From NCBI RefSeq assembly GCF_003076455.1, contig NZ_CP020918.1, positions 2,371,501 to 2,435,500 on the forward strand: a stretch of 64,000 nt of DNA, given 5' to 3'. Positions 1 through 6,964 of this stretch are shown here, in pieces (position 1 is the stretch's first letter; each line of letters opens with the position of its first letter). The notes below the pieces were generated by a model. It made no database searches. It was not told the DNA's origin and was given only the letters and a program-made list of their open reading frames with translations. The stretch comes from Flavobacterium faecale (lineage in GTDB: Bacteria > Bacteroidota > Bacteroidia > Flavobacteriales > Flavobacteriaceae). Both the position numbers and the translations under genes were made by a program.

Positions 1-1
1 A

Positions 2-58
2 ATTGATGCTAAGCCAGGAAATACAACTTTTGAAATTGAATTACCCATAGAATTATGA
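2..58 (+). CDS. C-terminal end of a sensor histidine kinase (partial)
   Basis: The reading frame enters from the left edge and stops at 56-58. Its last 18 residues include GNTTFEIELPIEL, the usual ending of a HATPase_c domain (G-x-T-F-x-I-x-LP). The stop overlaps the start of the next gene as ATGA, a four-base overlap typical of co-transcribed kinase-regulator pairs. It is therefore probably the cognate kinase of the response regulator that follows. Only the tail is visible, so the sensor domain is unknown. Confidence 0.75.
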   Translation: MDAKPGNTTFEIELPIEL

Positions 59-687
59 ATGAAATAAAAGTGATAATAGCTGATGATCATGAGCTTTTTC
101 GAAAAGGACTTGAAGAGTTGCTTAAAAAACATGATGATATAAAAATAGTCAGTACTGTTGCAGATGGAGCAGAGTTTTTGACATTAGTAAAAAGTAGTTT
201 TGACGCAGATATTGTTTTGCTAGACATTACTATGCCAAATACGGATGGTTTTCAGGTTTTAAAAGAATTACAAGCGTTGGGATCAGACATCAAACCTATT
301 GTAATTTCGATGCATAACGATGGAAATTACATAGCCAAATGTGCAAAGATGGGTGCTTTTGGTTACCTACTAAAAAACACTGACGAATCAGAATTAATTT
401 TGGCGATACGCATGGTGTATAAAGGTAAAAAATATTTTAGCGCCGAGATTTCCGAGAAAATGATCAATTTTATGGCAACGCAAAGCATCAGTGAAAATGT
501 ATTGTCCAACAAAGAAACAGAAGTTTTAGGGTTGATTTCTACAGGATTAACAACCAAAGAAATTGCCGCCAAACTGTTTGTGAGTTCGCGTACGATAGAG
601 ACCCATCGTGCTAGTATTTTAAAAAAATTAGAAGTAAAAAACACCGCCGAACTTATCAAAAAGGCTACTGAAATGAATTTGCTTTAA
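55..687 (+). CDS. Response regulator, NarL/FixJ (LuxR-HTH) family
   Basis: This 210-residue protein has an N-terminal receiver domain (acidic pocket D10-D11, phospho-acceptor D57 in LLDITMPN, conserved K in LLKN) and a C-terminal LuxR-type helix-turn-helix from about residue 148. The recognition helix region is SSRTIETHRASILKKL. It is a DNA-binding output protein of a two-component system. Its start overlaps the stop of the upstream kinase, so the two are translationally coupled. It resembles the NarL-like regulator at 14538-15194 in length and layout but has a different recognition helix. A perfect palindrome 17 bases after its stop is a candidate target. Confidence 0.93.
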   Translation: MNEIKVIIADDHELFRKGLEELLKKHDDIKIVSTVADGAEFLTLVKSSFDADIVLLDITMPNTDGFQVLKELQALGSDIKPIVISMHNDGNYIAKCAKMGAFGYLLKNTDESELILAIRMVYKGKKYFSAEISEKMINFMATQSISENVLSNKETEVLGLISTGLTTKEIAAKLFVSSRTIETHRASILKKLEVKNTAELIKKATEMNLL

Positions 688-703
688 AGCTGTTAAAATA
701 GTC

Positions 704-723
704 TATCCGTATAAATACGGATA
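704..723. promoter_or_regulatory. Perfect 9-2-9 palindrome, candidate response-regulator operator
   Basis: TATCCGTAT-AA-ATACGGATA is a perfect inverted repeat with a two-base centre. It lies about 68 bases upstream of the expected transcription start of the LKGPAYKN gene, a position usual for an activator. LuxR-type response regulators commonly bind two 7-base half-sites spaced by 2, and the gene for such a regulator ends 17 bases away. The AA centre and 7-2-7 core match the layout of the palindromes in the nitrate locus, with different half-site bases. Confidence 0.55.
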
Positions 724-768
724 CAGATTGGGTAGATTCACATACTTCCAAAAGCCTACTTCTCGTCC

Positions 769-776
769 TAAATTTG
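769..776 (+). promoter_or_regulatory. -7 promoter element TAAATTTG
   Basis: An exact match to the Bacteroidota -7 consensus TAnnTTTG. Transcription would begin near 782, so the in-frame ATG at 774 would lie inside the promoter and the real start is downstream, at 795 or 801. No convincing -33 TTTG is seen at the right distance, which suits a promoter needing an activator at the palindrome further upstream. Confidence 0.55.
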
Positions 777-800
777 TATGGAACGATAAAAGTAATGGTT

Positions 801-1124
801 ATGAAAAAAGTACTACTGATTTTAGGATTTTTATTTTTTTCTCTAGGTGCCTTTGCACAAGAAAAAAGTAATGTAAGACAGAACGAGCTAAAAGGTCCAG
901 CGTATAAAAACTATAAACCTTGGATGCACGAAACGGTCCCTGTGAAGATATATACAGATAACAATAAACAAGATCTCAAAGGACCTGCTTACAAAAATTA
1001 TCAAGTGGCGAGAGATACTTCAGAGAAAGATTTGGTTCTTGTTACCACAAACGGTGATGCAAGACAAAAGTTGAAAGGGCCAGCATACAAAAATTTTGGA
1101 CCTTGGACCAAAAAAGAACAATAA
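801..1124 (+). CDS. Small exported protein with three LKGPAYKN repeats
   Basis: A 107-residue protein with a clear signal peptide (MKKVLLILGFLFFSLGAFAQ, cleavage after AFA). The mature part of about 87 residues is almost entirely three spaced copies of LKGPAYKN(Y/F), each about 26-33 residues apart; the first and third are followed by x-PW. I chose the ATG at 801 because the signal peptide begins there and upstream ATGs fall in or near the -7 box; 795 is an alternative two codons earlier. I do not recognise the family. It would be periplasmic or surface-exposed, and sits directly downstream of a kinase-regulator pair and a palindrome, so it is probably a target of that system. The regular repeats suggest a structural or binding role. 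Confidence 0.8.
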   Translation: MKKVLLILGFLFFSLGAFAQEKSNVRQNELKGPAYKNYKPWMHETVPVKIYTDNNKQDLKGPAYKNYQVARDTSEKDLVLVTTNGDARQKLKGPAYKNFGPWTKKEQ

Positions 1125-1136
1125 ATTGCTTGTAAG

Positions 1137-1170
1137 GGTCTGCAAAATGGCTGCAGACCGCAGCATTTTT
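1137..1170 (+). terminator. Weak hairpin after the LKGPAYKN gene
   Basis: GGTCTGC (1137-1143) pairs with GCAGACC (1153-1159), followed after a few bases by a short T run. The T tract is not adjacent to the stem, so this may be a 3' end structure rather than the main terminator. Confidence 0.35.
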
Positions 1171-1199
1171 ATCATTTTAAGTAAGTAGTTTGTGGTAAG

Positions 1200-1233
1200 T
1201 GAGCTCGATATTATGTCGGGCTCATTTTTTTTT
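1200..1233 (+). terminator. Rho-independent terminator
   Basis: A nine-base stem (TGAGCTCGA with TCGGGCTCA, one G-T pair) and seven-base loop are followed at once by nine T residues. It ends the plus-strand unit of kinase, regulator and LKGPAYKN gene. Confidence 0.8.
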
Positions 1234-1477
1234 ATGATGTATAGAATAGCAATTTTGAAATCACAGTTTTTTGCTGTAATTGGGTAAAAGTTGGAGTTTT
1301 TTTCCTAAACATCTAAACTTGTTTATCGATATCCCCATAGTGGCGGAAGTAGGGCTTTTAGCGTGTTATGAGCAATAACCGAAGGGTTCAACCGCGGTTT
1401 CATTAGTTCGTCAGTTCGCTATCGATTGGGTGTTGGTTTCTCGAGCCTGACGAAATCTTTGCTGTTTTGGGTAGTAC
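1234..1477. other. Non-coding spacer
   Basis: No supported gene. The stretch lies between the terminator of the plus-strand unit and the 3' end of the first minus-strand accessory gene. I see no clean repeat or hairpin in it. Confidence 0.5.
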
Positions 1478-2101
1478 TTATTTTTCGAGTTCAATTACAA
1501 GTTTGTCAATTTCGCTATTTATTTCAGATACTGAAATATAATTTCCATTTCCAATTGAAAATAAATTGTTTGATATTTTTATTAAATTTCCCATTAAAGA
1601 ATTATTGGTTGGTGTCCAAATTTTTCCCGTTTTAGTTTTTCCATTATTGTCAGCCGTAATAAAATAATATGTTTCACCATCTGTGCTATAAATTTCATTA
1701 TCATAACTTTTTGTTTGTTTAGCTAATAGTTGGAATAAATGACTGATTTTTGAGTAAAATTTTTTATCGATTTTAAGTTTTTTACTTTCAAATTTCACGT
1801 TTTTTTTGTTTTTAGCACGCCAGTAACTTTCTGATGGAGTAATAGAAACCACAAAATATTCTTCGTTTTTCTTTTCGATTGAAAAGGCATATTCTTTTGA
1901 AAACGACGGAATAACAATGAATCTTGCAAATGGAATTTCAGACAATCCATCATAAAAATATGTATTTAAGTTTCTGTAATAATTTTCTAAACTACCACCA
2001 ACATAAAAGCTTGCGGGCTCTAAATGTTCCTTTTGCCCATAATTTATTAAAGTGTTGAATAATATGAATGCAAAAATTATTGTTCTTTTCCTACGGAATT
2101 T
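1478..2101 (-). CDS. Small exported protein of unknown function, start lost to a frameshift
   Basis: The open frame runs from a stop codon at 2102-2104 to 1478. Within it the first 20 or so codons read as a signal peptide (FRRKRTIIFAFILFNTLINYGQ), followed by about 180 residues of a soluble domain I do not recognise. There is no in-frame ATG ahead of the signal peptide. An ATG in the next frame (2117-2115) would read MGNTIK and join this frame exactly if one base were removed from the five-base A run at 2099-2103 (minus strand). A shorter reading from an internal TTG at 1945 would cut off the signal peptide and part of the domain. I read this as a gene broken by a one-base homopolymer insertion, or a sequencing error. 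The upstream 151-bp repeat supplies a -7 box at 2154-2161. Confidence 0.6.
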   Translation of the reverse strand, partial: KFRRKRTIIFAFILFNTLINYGQKEHLEPASFYVGGSLENYYRNLNTYFYDGLSEIPFARFIVIPSFSKEYAFSIEKKNEEYFVVSITPSESYWRAKNKKNVKFESKKLKIDKKFYSKISHLFQLLAKQTKSYDNEIYSTDGETYYFITADNNGKTKTGKIWTPTNNSLMGNLIKISNNLFSIGNGNYISVSEINSEIDKLVIELEK

Positions 2102-2125
2102 TTATCGTATTACCCATAACGTCAG

Positions 2126-2276
2126 TCTGTAAAAAAACCTCCGTTCATTTCCTCAAATATAAGTAAATAATTAATGTAATCGAAAGAAAAGTTTTATAAT
2201 TAAGTATGTGACATATTTCAGGAACACCGCGCAATCAACTGTTTTTATATAGTTTGGAGGAAACTATTCTACTTAA
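2126..2276. repeat. 151-bp direct repeat, copy 1 (carries promoter)
   Basis: Aligns without gaps to 3667-3817, also 151 bp, with roughly 85-90% identity by eye. Well conserved blocks include GTAATCGAAAGAAAAGTT, GCGCAATCAACTGTTTTT and TAGTTTGGAGGAAACTATT. On the minus strand it contains TATATTTG (2154-2161), a perfect -7 element aimed at the exported-protein gene that follows. Both copies stand immediately upstream of a minus-strand gene for a small exported protein. Confidence 0.85.
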
Positions 2277-2292
2277 TGACTGAGTGTTCAGG

Positions 2293-2601
2293 CTACCGTA
2301 TATCTGCGCGATCGAGATGTCTTTTGCGCATTATTATTTCGGCAGTTTTTGTAATTCCAATTATTATTAAGTGTGCAAATAAAAATAATCCTCCGTAAAA
2401 CAAAATCGCTAGAGAGTTTCCGTATTTGAAATTTTCTTCATCAGAAAATATGTAAACCATAAAAGAGAAATAGATTATATAAATTAGAAGATTTACTTTG
2501 AAAATTTTCTTTTTGTTAATTATAAATCCTCGAATAAGATAAATAAGTAACAAAATGTAACAAATGTAAAGAGTGATAAACTCGGAATCAATGGGAAGCA
2601 T
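2293..2601 (-). CDS. Small membrane protein of unknown function
   Basis: A 102-residue protein with three hydrophobic segments (about residues 8-26, 36-53 and 64-85), split by a basic loop (NKKKIFK), and a basic C-terminus (MRKRHLDRADIR). It starts with ATG. I do not recognise the family. It lies between the two copies of the 151-bp repeat, in a strip of accessory genes for small membrane and exported proteins. The 12-mer TATCTGCGCGAT occurs both at its 3' end (near 2300) and upstream of it (near 2741), so the gene may be part of a small mobile or duplicated cassette. Confidence 0.65.
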   Translation of the reverse strand: MLPIDSEFITLYICYILLLIYLIRGFIINKKKIFKVNLLIYIIYFSFMVYIFSDEENFKYGNSLAILFYGGLFLFAHLIIIGITKTAEIIMRKRHLDRADIR

Positions 2602-2792
2602 ATTTTCTGATTTGTTTTAGTTTCTGCTCGGGTATCTGCGTTAACGATAGTGAGTGATTTAACTCATTAGGCATTTTCTATGCGTTGCGAAAAGTATCAG
2701 TTTGCGGGCACCGGTAAATACCTGCGCTAAGGATTATGCATATCTGCGCGATTGGGTTAGCTCAAAATGGCTATTAGCAAACGTTTTATTTA
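2602..2792. other. Non-coding spacer with short repeated words
   Basis: No gene. It holds a second copy of the 12-mer TATCTGCGCGAT and a diverged TATCTGCG-TTAACG stretch near 2634, which suggests leftover ends of rearranged segments. I could not fit these to a recognisable attachment-site structure. Confidence 0.4.
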
Positions 2793-2905
2793 TTAGAAAT
2801 ATGTGATTTTTCTTTTATCTAATTTTACAAGTTTTCCCATTCGATTAAAAGTTTTTTTCTCAATCCAATTATTTTCTTTGTCATAAATGTATTCAAAAGA
2901 TTGAA
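2793..2905 (-). pseudogene. Out-of-frame 3' end of the neighbouring exported-protein gene
   Basis: In the frame one base away from the gene at 2906-3646, codons run on for 38 residues (VIQSFEYIYDKENNWIEKKT and onward) to a stop at 2793-2795. The sequence FEYIYDKENNWIEKK continues the style of the parent protein (KYDKQNNVIVSYN) and clearly belongs to it. One extra A in the run at 2910-2914 (minus strand, five A where six would be needed) restores a single frame. Confidence 0.75.
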
Positions 2906-3646
2906 TTACTTTTTATCTTGGTTGTAACTGACTATAACGTTATTCTGTTTATCGTATTTTTTTGATTCAAAAAAGATAGGGGTTTCATTATAAATATATT
3001 TTTCGTTTGATATATTGTTTGATTTTGAGTCTAAATATTCATAGATTTTTTTTGAATATATTGTGTCATGAGTGTAAGTTTCATTTTTATAAATCCTACC
3101 TTTTTTATCATAATAAAATATAGAACTTATTTTAAAAGATGTTTCTGGACGTCTAGTATATAGTTTTTCCTTTTCGCTTTCTTGGACATAACTATAAAAA
3201 AGAGTTCCGAGCATTCTACCTTTTTGTTCTATAATTACAGTTTCTTTATTAGGAGAACTATATTTCCAAGTAGTTGTGTCTGGATATTTAAAAGATATTT
3301 TTTGTTCGTTTTTTATTACATCTCTCTTATTATATTCATAACTCCATTCTTCAGCTTTTACTGTCAATTCATTATTCGTATAATATTCTTTTTTGTTAAT
3401 TAAATATCCATTTTTATTAAATGTAAAATCAATATGGCAATTAACGAATGGTTCAAAGTTTAATTTATAAATATAGCTTGAATCGATCATTTGGGACACT
3501 TCATATTCCCTATATTCTATTGCATTCACCTTACCATTTAATTTTTGTCTTTTTAAGTCATCATAATGAAGTCTGTCGCGCATTTGACCATTACAAAGCG
3601 AAATGAAAAACGTGAATGTTAATATAAATATTTTTCGTGCTGTCAT
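2906..3646 (-). CDS. Exported protein with YD-repeat-like pattern, frameshifted near its end
   Basis: I place the start at the ATG at 3646, where the signal peptide begins (MTARKIFILTFTFFISLCNG, cleaved before Q). An earlier in-frame start at 3697 would lie in the repeat and its leader. The mature region repeats loosely the pattern YEYNKRD, FYYDKKGRIYKNETY, KKYDKQNNVIVSYN, as in secreted Bacteroidota proteins with toothbrush-like YD/MORN repeats. No catalytic motif is visible. The reading frame closes early after NQDKK through a one-base deletion in an A run; the natural end is at 2793. The promoter (-7 box TATATTTG at 3695-3702) lies in the 151-bp repeat. Confidence 0.7.
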   Translation of the reverse strand: MTARKIFILTFTFFISLCNGQMRDRLHYDDLKRQKLNGKVNAIEYREYEVSQMIDSSYIYKLNFEPFVNCHIDFTFNKNGYLINKKEYYTNNELTVKAEEWSYEYNKRDVIKNEQKISFKYPDTTTWKYSSPNKETVIIEQKGRMLGTLFYSYVQESEKEKLYTRRPETSFKISSIFYYDKKGRIYKNETYTHDTIYSKKIYEYLDSKSNNISNEKYIYNETPIFFESKKYDKQNNVIVSYNQDKK

Positions 3647-3666
3647 AATATGTTTGCTAACGAAAA

Positions 3667-3817
3667 TCTGTGAAAAAACCTCCGTTTGTTTACTCAAATA
3701 TAACTAAATAATTAATGTAATCGAAAGAAAAGTTGTATATTTAAGTGTGTGACATATCACAGGAACACTGCGCAATCAACTGTTTTTCTCTAGTTTGGAG
3801 GAAACTATTTTACTTAA
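3667..3817. repeat. 151-bp direct repeat, copy 2 (carries promoter)
   Basis: Partner of 2126-2276, the same length and without gaps. The minus-strand TATATTTG at 3695-3702 would start transcription near 3688, 42 bases before the ATG of the exported-protein gene. Because both the promoter and a long upstream stretch are conserved between copies, the unit duplicated was probably a promoter plus gene cassette whose coding part has since diverged or been replaced. Confidence 0.85.
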
Positions 3818-3820
3818 GAG

Positions 3821-4144
3821 TTTTGTGAAAACAAGATTTTACGGTTTTTGATTAACATCCCGAAAAATCAAGATAGGATTTGGAAGCGAGAGAAACTAAA
3901 GATTTTACAAGAAAAACTAAAGGTGAAACCCCAAATAAAAGTAGCCAAAGAATCGAAAATCAGAAAATGTCAATGCTGTAAAACGGGCAATTTGCACACT
4001 ATTTTGCTGTTTGACTAGCGAGGTCCGCCTGCTTGGTATTTTGCCGGTAGTCAAAAATTACCTGCTGCAAAAACTAGTTTGTGGGTAGGGCAAGGATGCA
4101 ATAATGTGAAGGACAACACAATGAAACCAGCTTATTTACGGCTT
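3821..4144 (+). pseudogene. Remnant of an IS91-like transposase (C-terminal end)
   Basis: The plus-strand frame from 3821 reads ILRFLINIPKNQDRIWKREK, then KIRKCQCCKTGNLHTILLFD, an in-frame TAG at 4016-4018, and RGPPAW followed by about 35 further codons. The Cys pair plus TGxxHTIxxFDxRGPP matches the C-terminal end of IS91-family transposases of Bacteroidota. The catalytic N-terminal two-thirds are missing and the TAG replaces one codon of the FDxRGPP motif, so it is dead. It directly abuts copy 2 of the 151-bp repeat, and may have helped move the accessory strip here. Confidence 0.6.
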
Positions 4145-4173
4145 AAAAAAAAAAGAGGACGTTTTGTCCTCTT
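4145..4173 (-). terminator. Rho-independent terminator (minus strand)
   Basis: AAGAGGAC (4153-4160) pairs with GTCCTCTT (4166-4173) across a five-base loop; on the minus strand the stem is followed by at least eight T. It backs up the terminator at 4284-4319 at the end of the nitrate locus. Confidence 0.75.
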
Positions 4174-4283
4174 GATTCAGAAGCATCGGGAGCGCTGTAC
4201 TATTTTTATATTGTATCGGAATTATGTTGGAAGATCTAGGATTAAAATATAAATTCATTTTGCATTTAATTTAAGTGTTGCAC

Positions 4284-4319
4284 AAAAAAACCGAACAAGA
4301 AAACGAGGCCTGTTCGGTT
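4284..4319 (-). terminator. Rho-independent terminator of the nrt operon
   Basis: AACCGAACA (4289-4297) pairs with TGTTCGGTT (4311-4319), followed on the minus strand by a T run. It lies 30 bases past the stop of the last ABC ATPase gene. Confidence 0.85.
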
Positions 4320-4350
4320 ATTTAAATTTACTAAATTTTTGGGGGAACTT

Positions 4351-5172
4351 TTAATGTTCTAAGAAATTGATTAAATGTTCTCTATTTTTATAATAGGTTT
4401 CATGTTCCAAAATAGCCTTTCGATTACGGGGGCGGCTGTAGGTTATGTCAAGTATATCTCCAATTTGTGCACGTGGACCCGAGGTCATCATAATCACGCG
4501 ATCGGCCAAGAAAATAGATTCGTCAACATCGTGCGTAATCATGATTCCGGTAGTTTTTTCTTTGTCCAAAACTTCGAGCAAAACATCTTGCAATTCGCCT
4601 CTAGTTAGTGAATCTAGCATTCCGAAGGGTTCGTCCAAAAGTAAAACTTGAGGCTTTAGTGCCAAAGCTCTTGCGATTCCAACACGTTGTTTCATTCCTT
4701 GTGAGAGGTCTTTTGCTTTTTTATCGAATGCGCCGTCGAGGCCTACTTTACTGAGGTAGTATTTACAAATGTCTTGACGTTGTTTTTTGGTTGCATTTGC
4801 AAAAACTTTGTCTACACCCAACTGCACATTTTCCATAGCACTCATCCAAGGCAATAAACTTGGCGACTGAAAAATCACGCCACGGTCTGGTCCAGGACCC
4901 GAAATAGGGGTTCCGTCTAAGATGATTTCTCCTTTTGTAATCGGATTCAAGCCAGCAATCATCGAAAGTAATGTTGTTTTTCCACAACCCGAATGCCCGA
5001 TGATCGAAACAAATTCGCCTTCTTTTATTTTTAAATTCAAGTTCTCAAGTACCACAAAATCACCATTTGGAGTAGGGTAGACTTTGGTGAGGTTGGATAG
5101 TTCCAACATGTATTTTTCAAATCCGTGCGGGTCTCTTTCTGTATCTGGGGTGGTATGTGGTGTATTTGTCAT
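4351..5172 (-). CDS. Nitrate-type ABC transporter ATPase (NrtD-like)
   Basis: A 273-residue ATPase of the NitT/TauT (nitrate/sulfonate/taurine) importer class. Visible motifs: Walker A GHSGCGKTT, Q-loop QSPSLLPW, signature LSQGMKQRVGIARAL, Walker B LLLDEPFGMLD, switch ITHDVDE. It hydrolyses ATP at the cytoplasmic face to power the NrtB permease. The N-terminal 20 residues are polar and variable. It is the last gene of the locus, after a second ATPase (6097-6936), from which it is separated by about 920 bp of palindromic repeats. Two different ATPases per transporter mirrors cyanobacterial NrtC/NrtD, but neither here has the solute-binding extension of NrtC. The substrate is inferred from the neighbours. 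Confidence 0.88.
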   Translation of the reverse strand: MTNTPHTTPDTERDPHGFEKYMLELSNLTKVYPTPNGDFVVLENLNLKIKEGEFVSIIGHSGCGKTTLLSMIAGLNPITKGEIILDGTPISGPGPDRGVIFQSPSLLPWMSAMENVQLGVDKVFANATKKQRQDICKYYLSKVGLDGAFDKKAKDLSQGMKQRVGIARALALKPQVLLLDEPFGMLDSLTRGELQDVLLEVLDKEKTTGIMITHDVDESIFLADRVIMMTSGPRAQIGDILDITYSRPRNRKAILEHETYYKNREHLINFLEH

Positions 5173-5207
5173 GATTTAAATTTTTTATAAACTGTGTGTT
5201 TGGTTTT

Positions 5208-6096
5208 TTAAACACATAGATTTATAGATTTTAGTTTGCGTTGAAGGCGTTTTACTTTCATAGGGAGCATAGCGCTATGTTTATTCAATTTTTAAAGGTA
5301 TGTGTTTGTTTTTCAAGCACATATATTCATGGATTTTAGTTTGCATTGAAGGCGTTTTACTCCCATAGGTATCATAGCGTTATATGAATTCAATTTTTTT
5401 AAACACATAGATTCATAGATTTTCAGTTTGCGTTAAAGTCATTTTACTCTCATAGTTAACATAGTGCTATGCGAATTCAACTTGTTGAACTATGAACTCT
5501 TTTTTTCTATGCTTCTATGTGTTAAATCCTCTTTTAAACTGTTTGTCTTTTAAACACATAGATTCATAGATTTTACTTTGCGTTGAAGGCGTTTTACTCT
5601 CATAGGTAACATAGCGCTATGTGAATTCAACTTGTTGAACTATGAACTCTTTTTTCTATGTTTCTATGTGTTAAAACCTTTTTTAAACTTTGTGTTTGTT
5701 TTTTCAACACATAGATTCATAGATTTTATTTTGCGTTGAAGGCGTTTTACTCTCATAGGTAACATATCGCTATGTGAATTCAACTTGTTGAACTATGGGC
5801 TCTTTTTTTCTATGTTTCTATGTGTTAAAGGCGTTTTACTCTCATAGGTAACATAGCGTTTAGTTCTTTAATTTTCAATTTCTAATAATCTTCGTGTTTG
5901 TTATTTTAAACACATAGATTCATAGATTTTAGTTTGTGTTGAAGGCGTTTTACTCTCATAGGTAACATAGCGCTATGTGAATTCAACTTGTTGAACTATG
6001 AACTCTTTTTTCTATGTTTCTATGTGTTTTTAACCTTTTTAAGGCTTTGTTTTTTAAACACATAGCTTTAAAAAAATTTAGTTTGCGTTAAAGCCG
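5208..6096. repeat. Array of about eight degenerate palindromic repeats between the two ATPase genes
   Basis: Units of about 150 bp begin with AAACACATAGATTCATAGAT near 5209, 5315 (diverged), 5401, 5551, 5705, 5907 and 6057 (partial); a further partial unit at about 5827 lacks this head. The following blocks recur: TTTGCGTTGAAGGCGTTTTA, CTCATAGGTAACATAGCG, CTATGTGAATTCAACTTGTT and TCTATGTTTCTATGTGTT. The end of a unit is nearly the inverse of its head, and CATAGCGCTATG and TTCAACTTGTTGAA are internal palindromes, so each unit can fold into a branched hairpin. The stop of the upstream ATPase lies in the last partial unit. No coding frame is supported. Confidence 0.85.
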
Positions 6097-6936
6097 TTAA
6101 TCAAATTTCATCGGGACCAAATCGGGAAGCTCATATTCTGTTACTTCGAGTCCGGCGGTTCTTTCTTGACCAATTTCCATCAAATATTCAATGATTCCGT
6201 TTCGTAATAATTTGAAATTATCGTTGTGGTTCAGTGCAATTTTGTTTCTTGGGCGGTCAATCGAGATATCAAATTCGGGTCCCAAAGTTGCTCTTGGTCC
6301 TGGTCGTAACGGAATCACTCTGTCGGCCATAAAAACACCTTCGTCTACATCATTGGTGATCAATAGGGCAGTACGTTTGTCTTCGCTCCAGATAGATAGA
6401 ATCTCCTCTTGAAGGTTTCCTCTTGTCAGAGCATCGAGTGCACCAAGCGGTTCGTCCATCAAAATCAATTCTGGCTTCATGGCCAAGGCTCTCGCAACTG
6501 CTACACGCTGGCGCATACCACCTGAGAGTTCTCTCGGTTTTTTGTGTGTGGCGTGAGCAAGATTAACTTTTTCGATAAAAGACAAAACCTGTGCATCCAC
6601 CTCCTGCGCGGTCCAATCTTTGAAAACCGCTTTTACCGCCATTGCAATATTGTCATAAACACTAAGCCAAGGCAGCAAAGAATAATTTTGGAAAATAATT
6701 CCTCGCTCGTGACTCGTCCCTGAGATCGGTTGTCCTTTAAAAAGAATTTCTCCCGAATCAGGTTCGATCAATCCAGCCAACAAATTAACCAAGGTTGTTT
6801 TGCCGCTTCCAGTAAAACCAACAATGGCTACAAATTCGCCTTCTTCTATTTTTAAATTGATATTCGATAAAACTTCGGTTTTGTTTTTGCCTTCACCGTA
6901 GGATTTGCAAACATTTATAAGTTCTAAATAAGCCAT
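6097..6936 (-). CDS. Nitrate-type ABC transporter ATPase (NrtC-like, single domain)
   Basis: A 279-residue ATPase of the same NitT/TauT class as its neighbour: Walker A GFTGSGKTT, Q-loop QNYSLLPW, signature LSGGMRQRVAVARAL, Walker B LILMDEPLGALD, and ITNDVDE where most have ITHDVDE. The usual switch histidine is therefore asparagine, as is seen in NrtC-type nitrate ATPases. Its C-terminus runs about 30 residues past the ATPase core but lacks the NrtA-like domain of cyanobacterial NrtC. It lies 94 bp downstream of the permease gene and is probably in the same transcript. The pair of ATPases, one with H and one with N in the switch, suggests an asymmetric dimer; this is inference. Confidence 0.88.
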   Translation of the reverse strand: MAYLELINVCKSYGEGKNKTEVLSNINLKIEEGEFVAIVGFTGSGKTTLVNLLAGLIEPDSGEILFKGQPISGTSHERGIIFQNYSLLPWLSVYDNIAMAVKAVFKDWTAQEVDAQVLSFIEKVNLAHATHKKPRELSGGMRQRVAVARALAMKPELILMDEPLGALDALTRGNLQEEILSIWSEDKRTALLITNDVDEGVFMADRVIPLRPGPRATLGPEFDISIDRPRNKIALNHNDNFKLLRNGIIEYLMEIGQERTAGLEVTEYELPDLVPMKFD

Positions 6937-6964
6937 TTTTTTTGTTTTTTAGTTGCTGTATAAA

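Noticed and set aside
774..800. Earlier ATG for the LKGPAYKN protein
   Set aside because: It lies inside the -7 promoter element and ahead of the signal peptide.
2281..2780. Possible integron-type attachment sites around the TATCTGCGCGAT words
   Set aside because: I could not fit paired core sites with the needed inverted structure, and no integrase is visible.
5208..6096. CRISPR array
   Set aside because: Units are long, degenerate and adjoining, without uniform short repeats and unique spacers; no cas genes.
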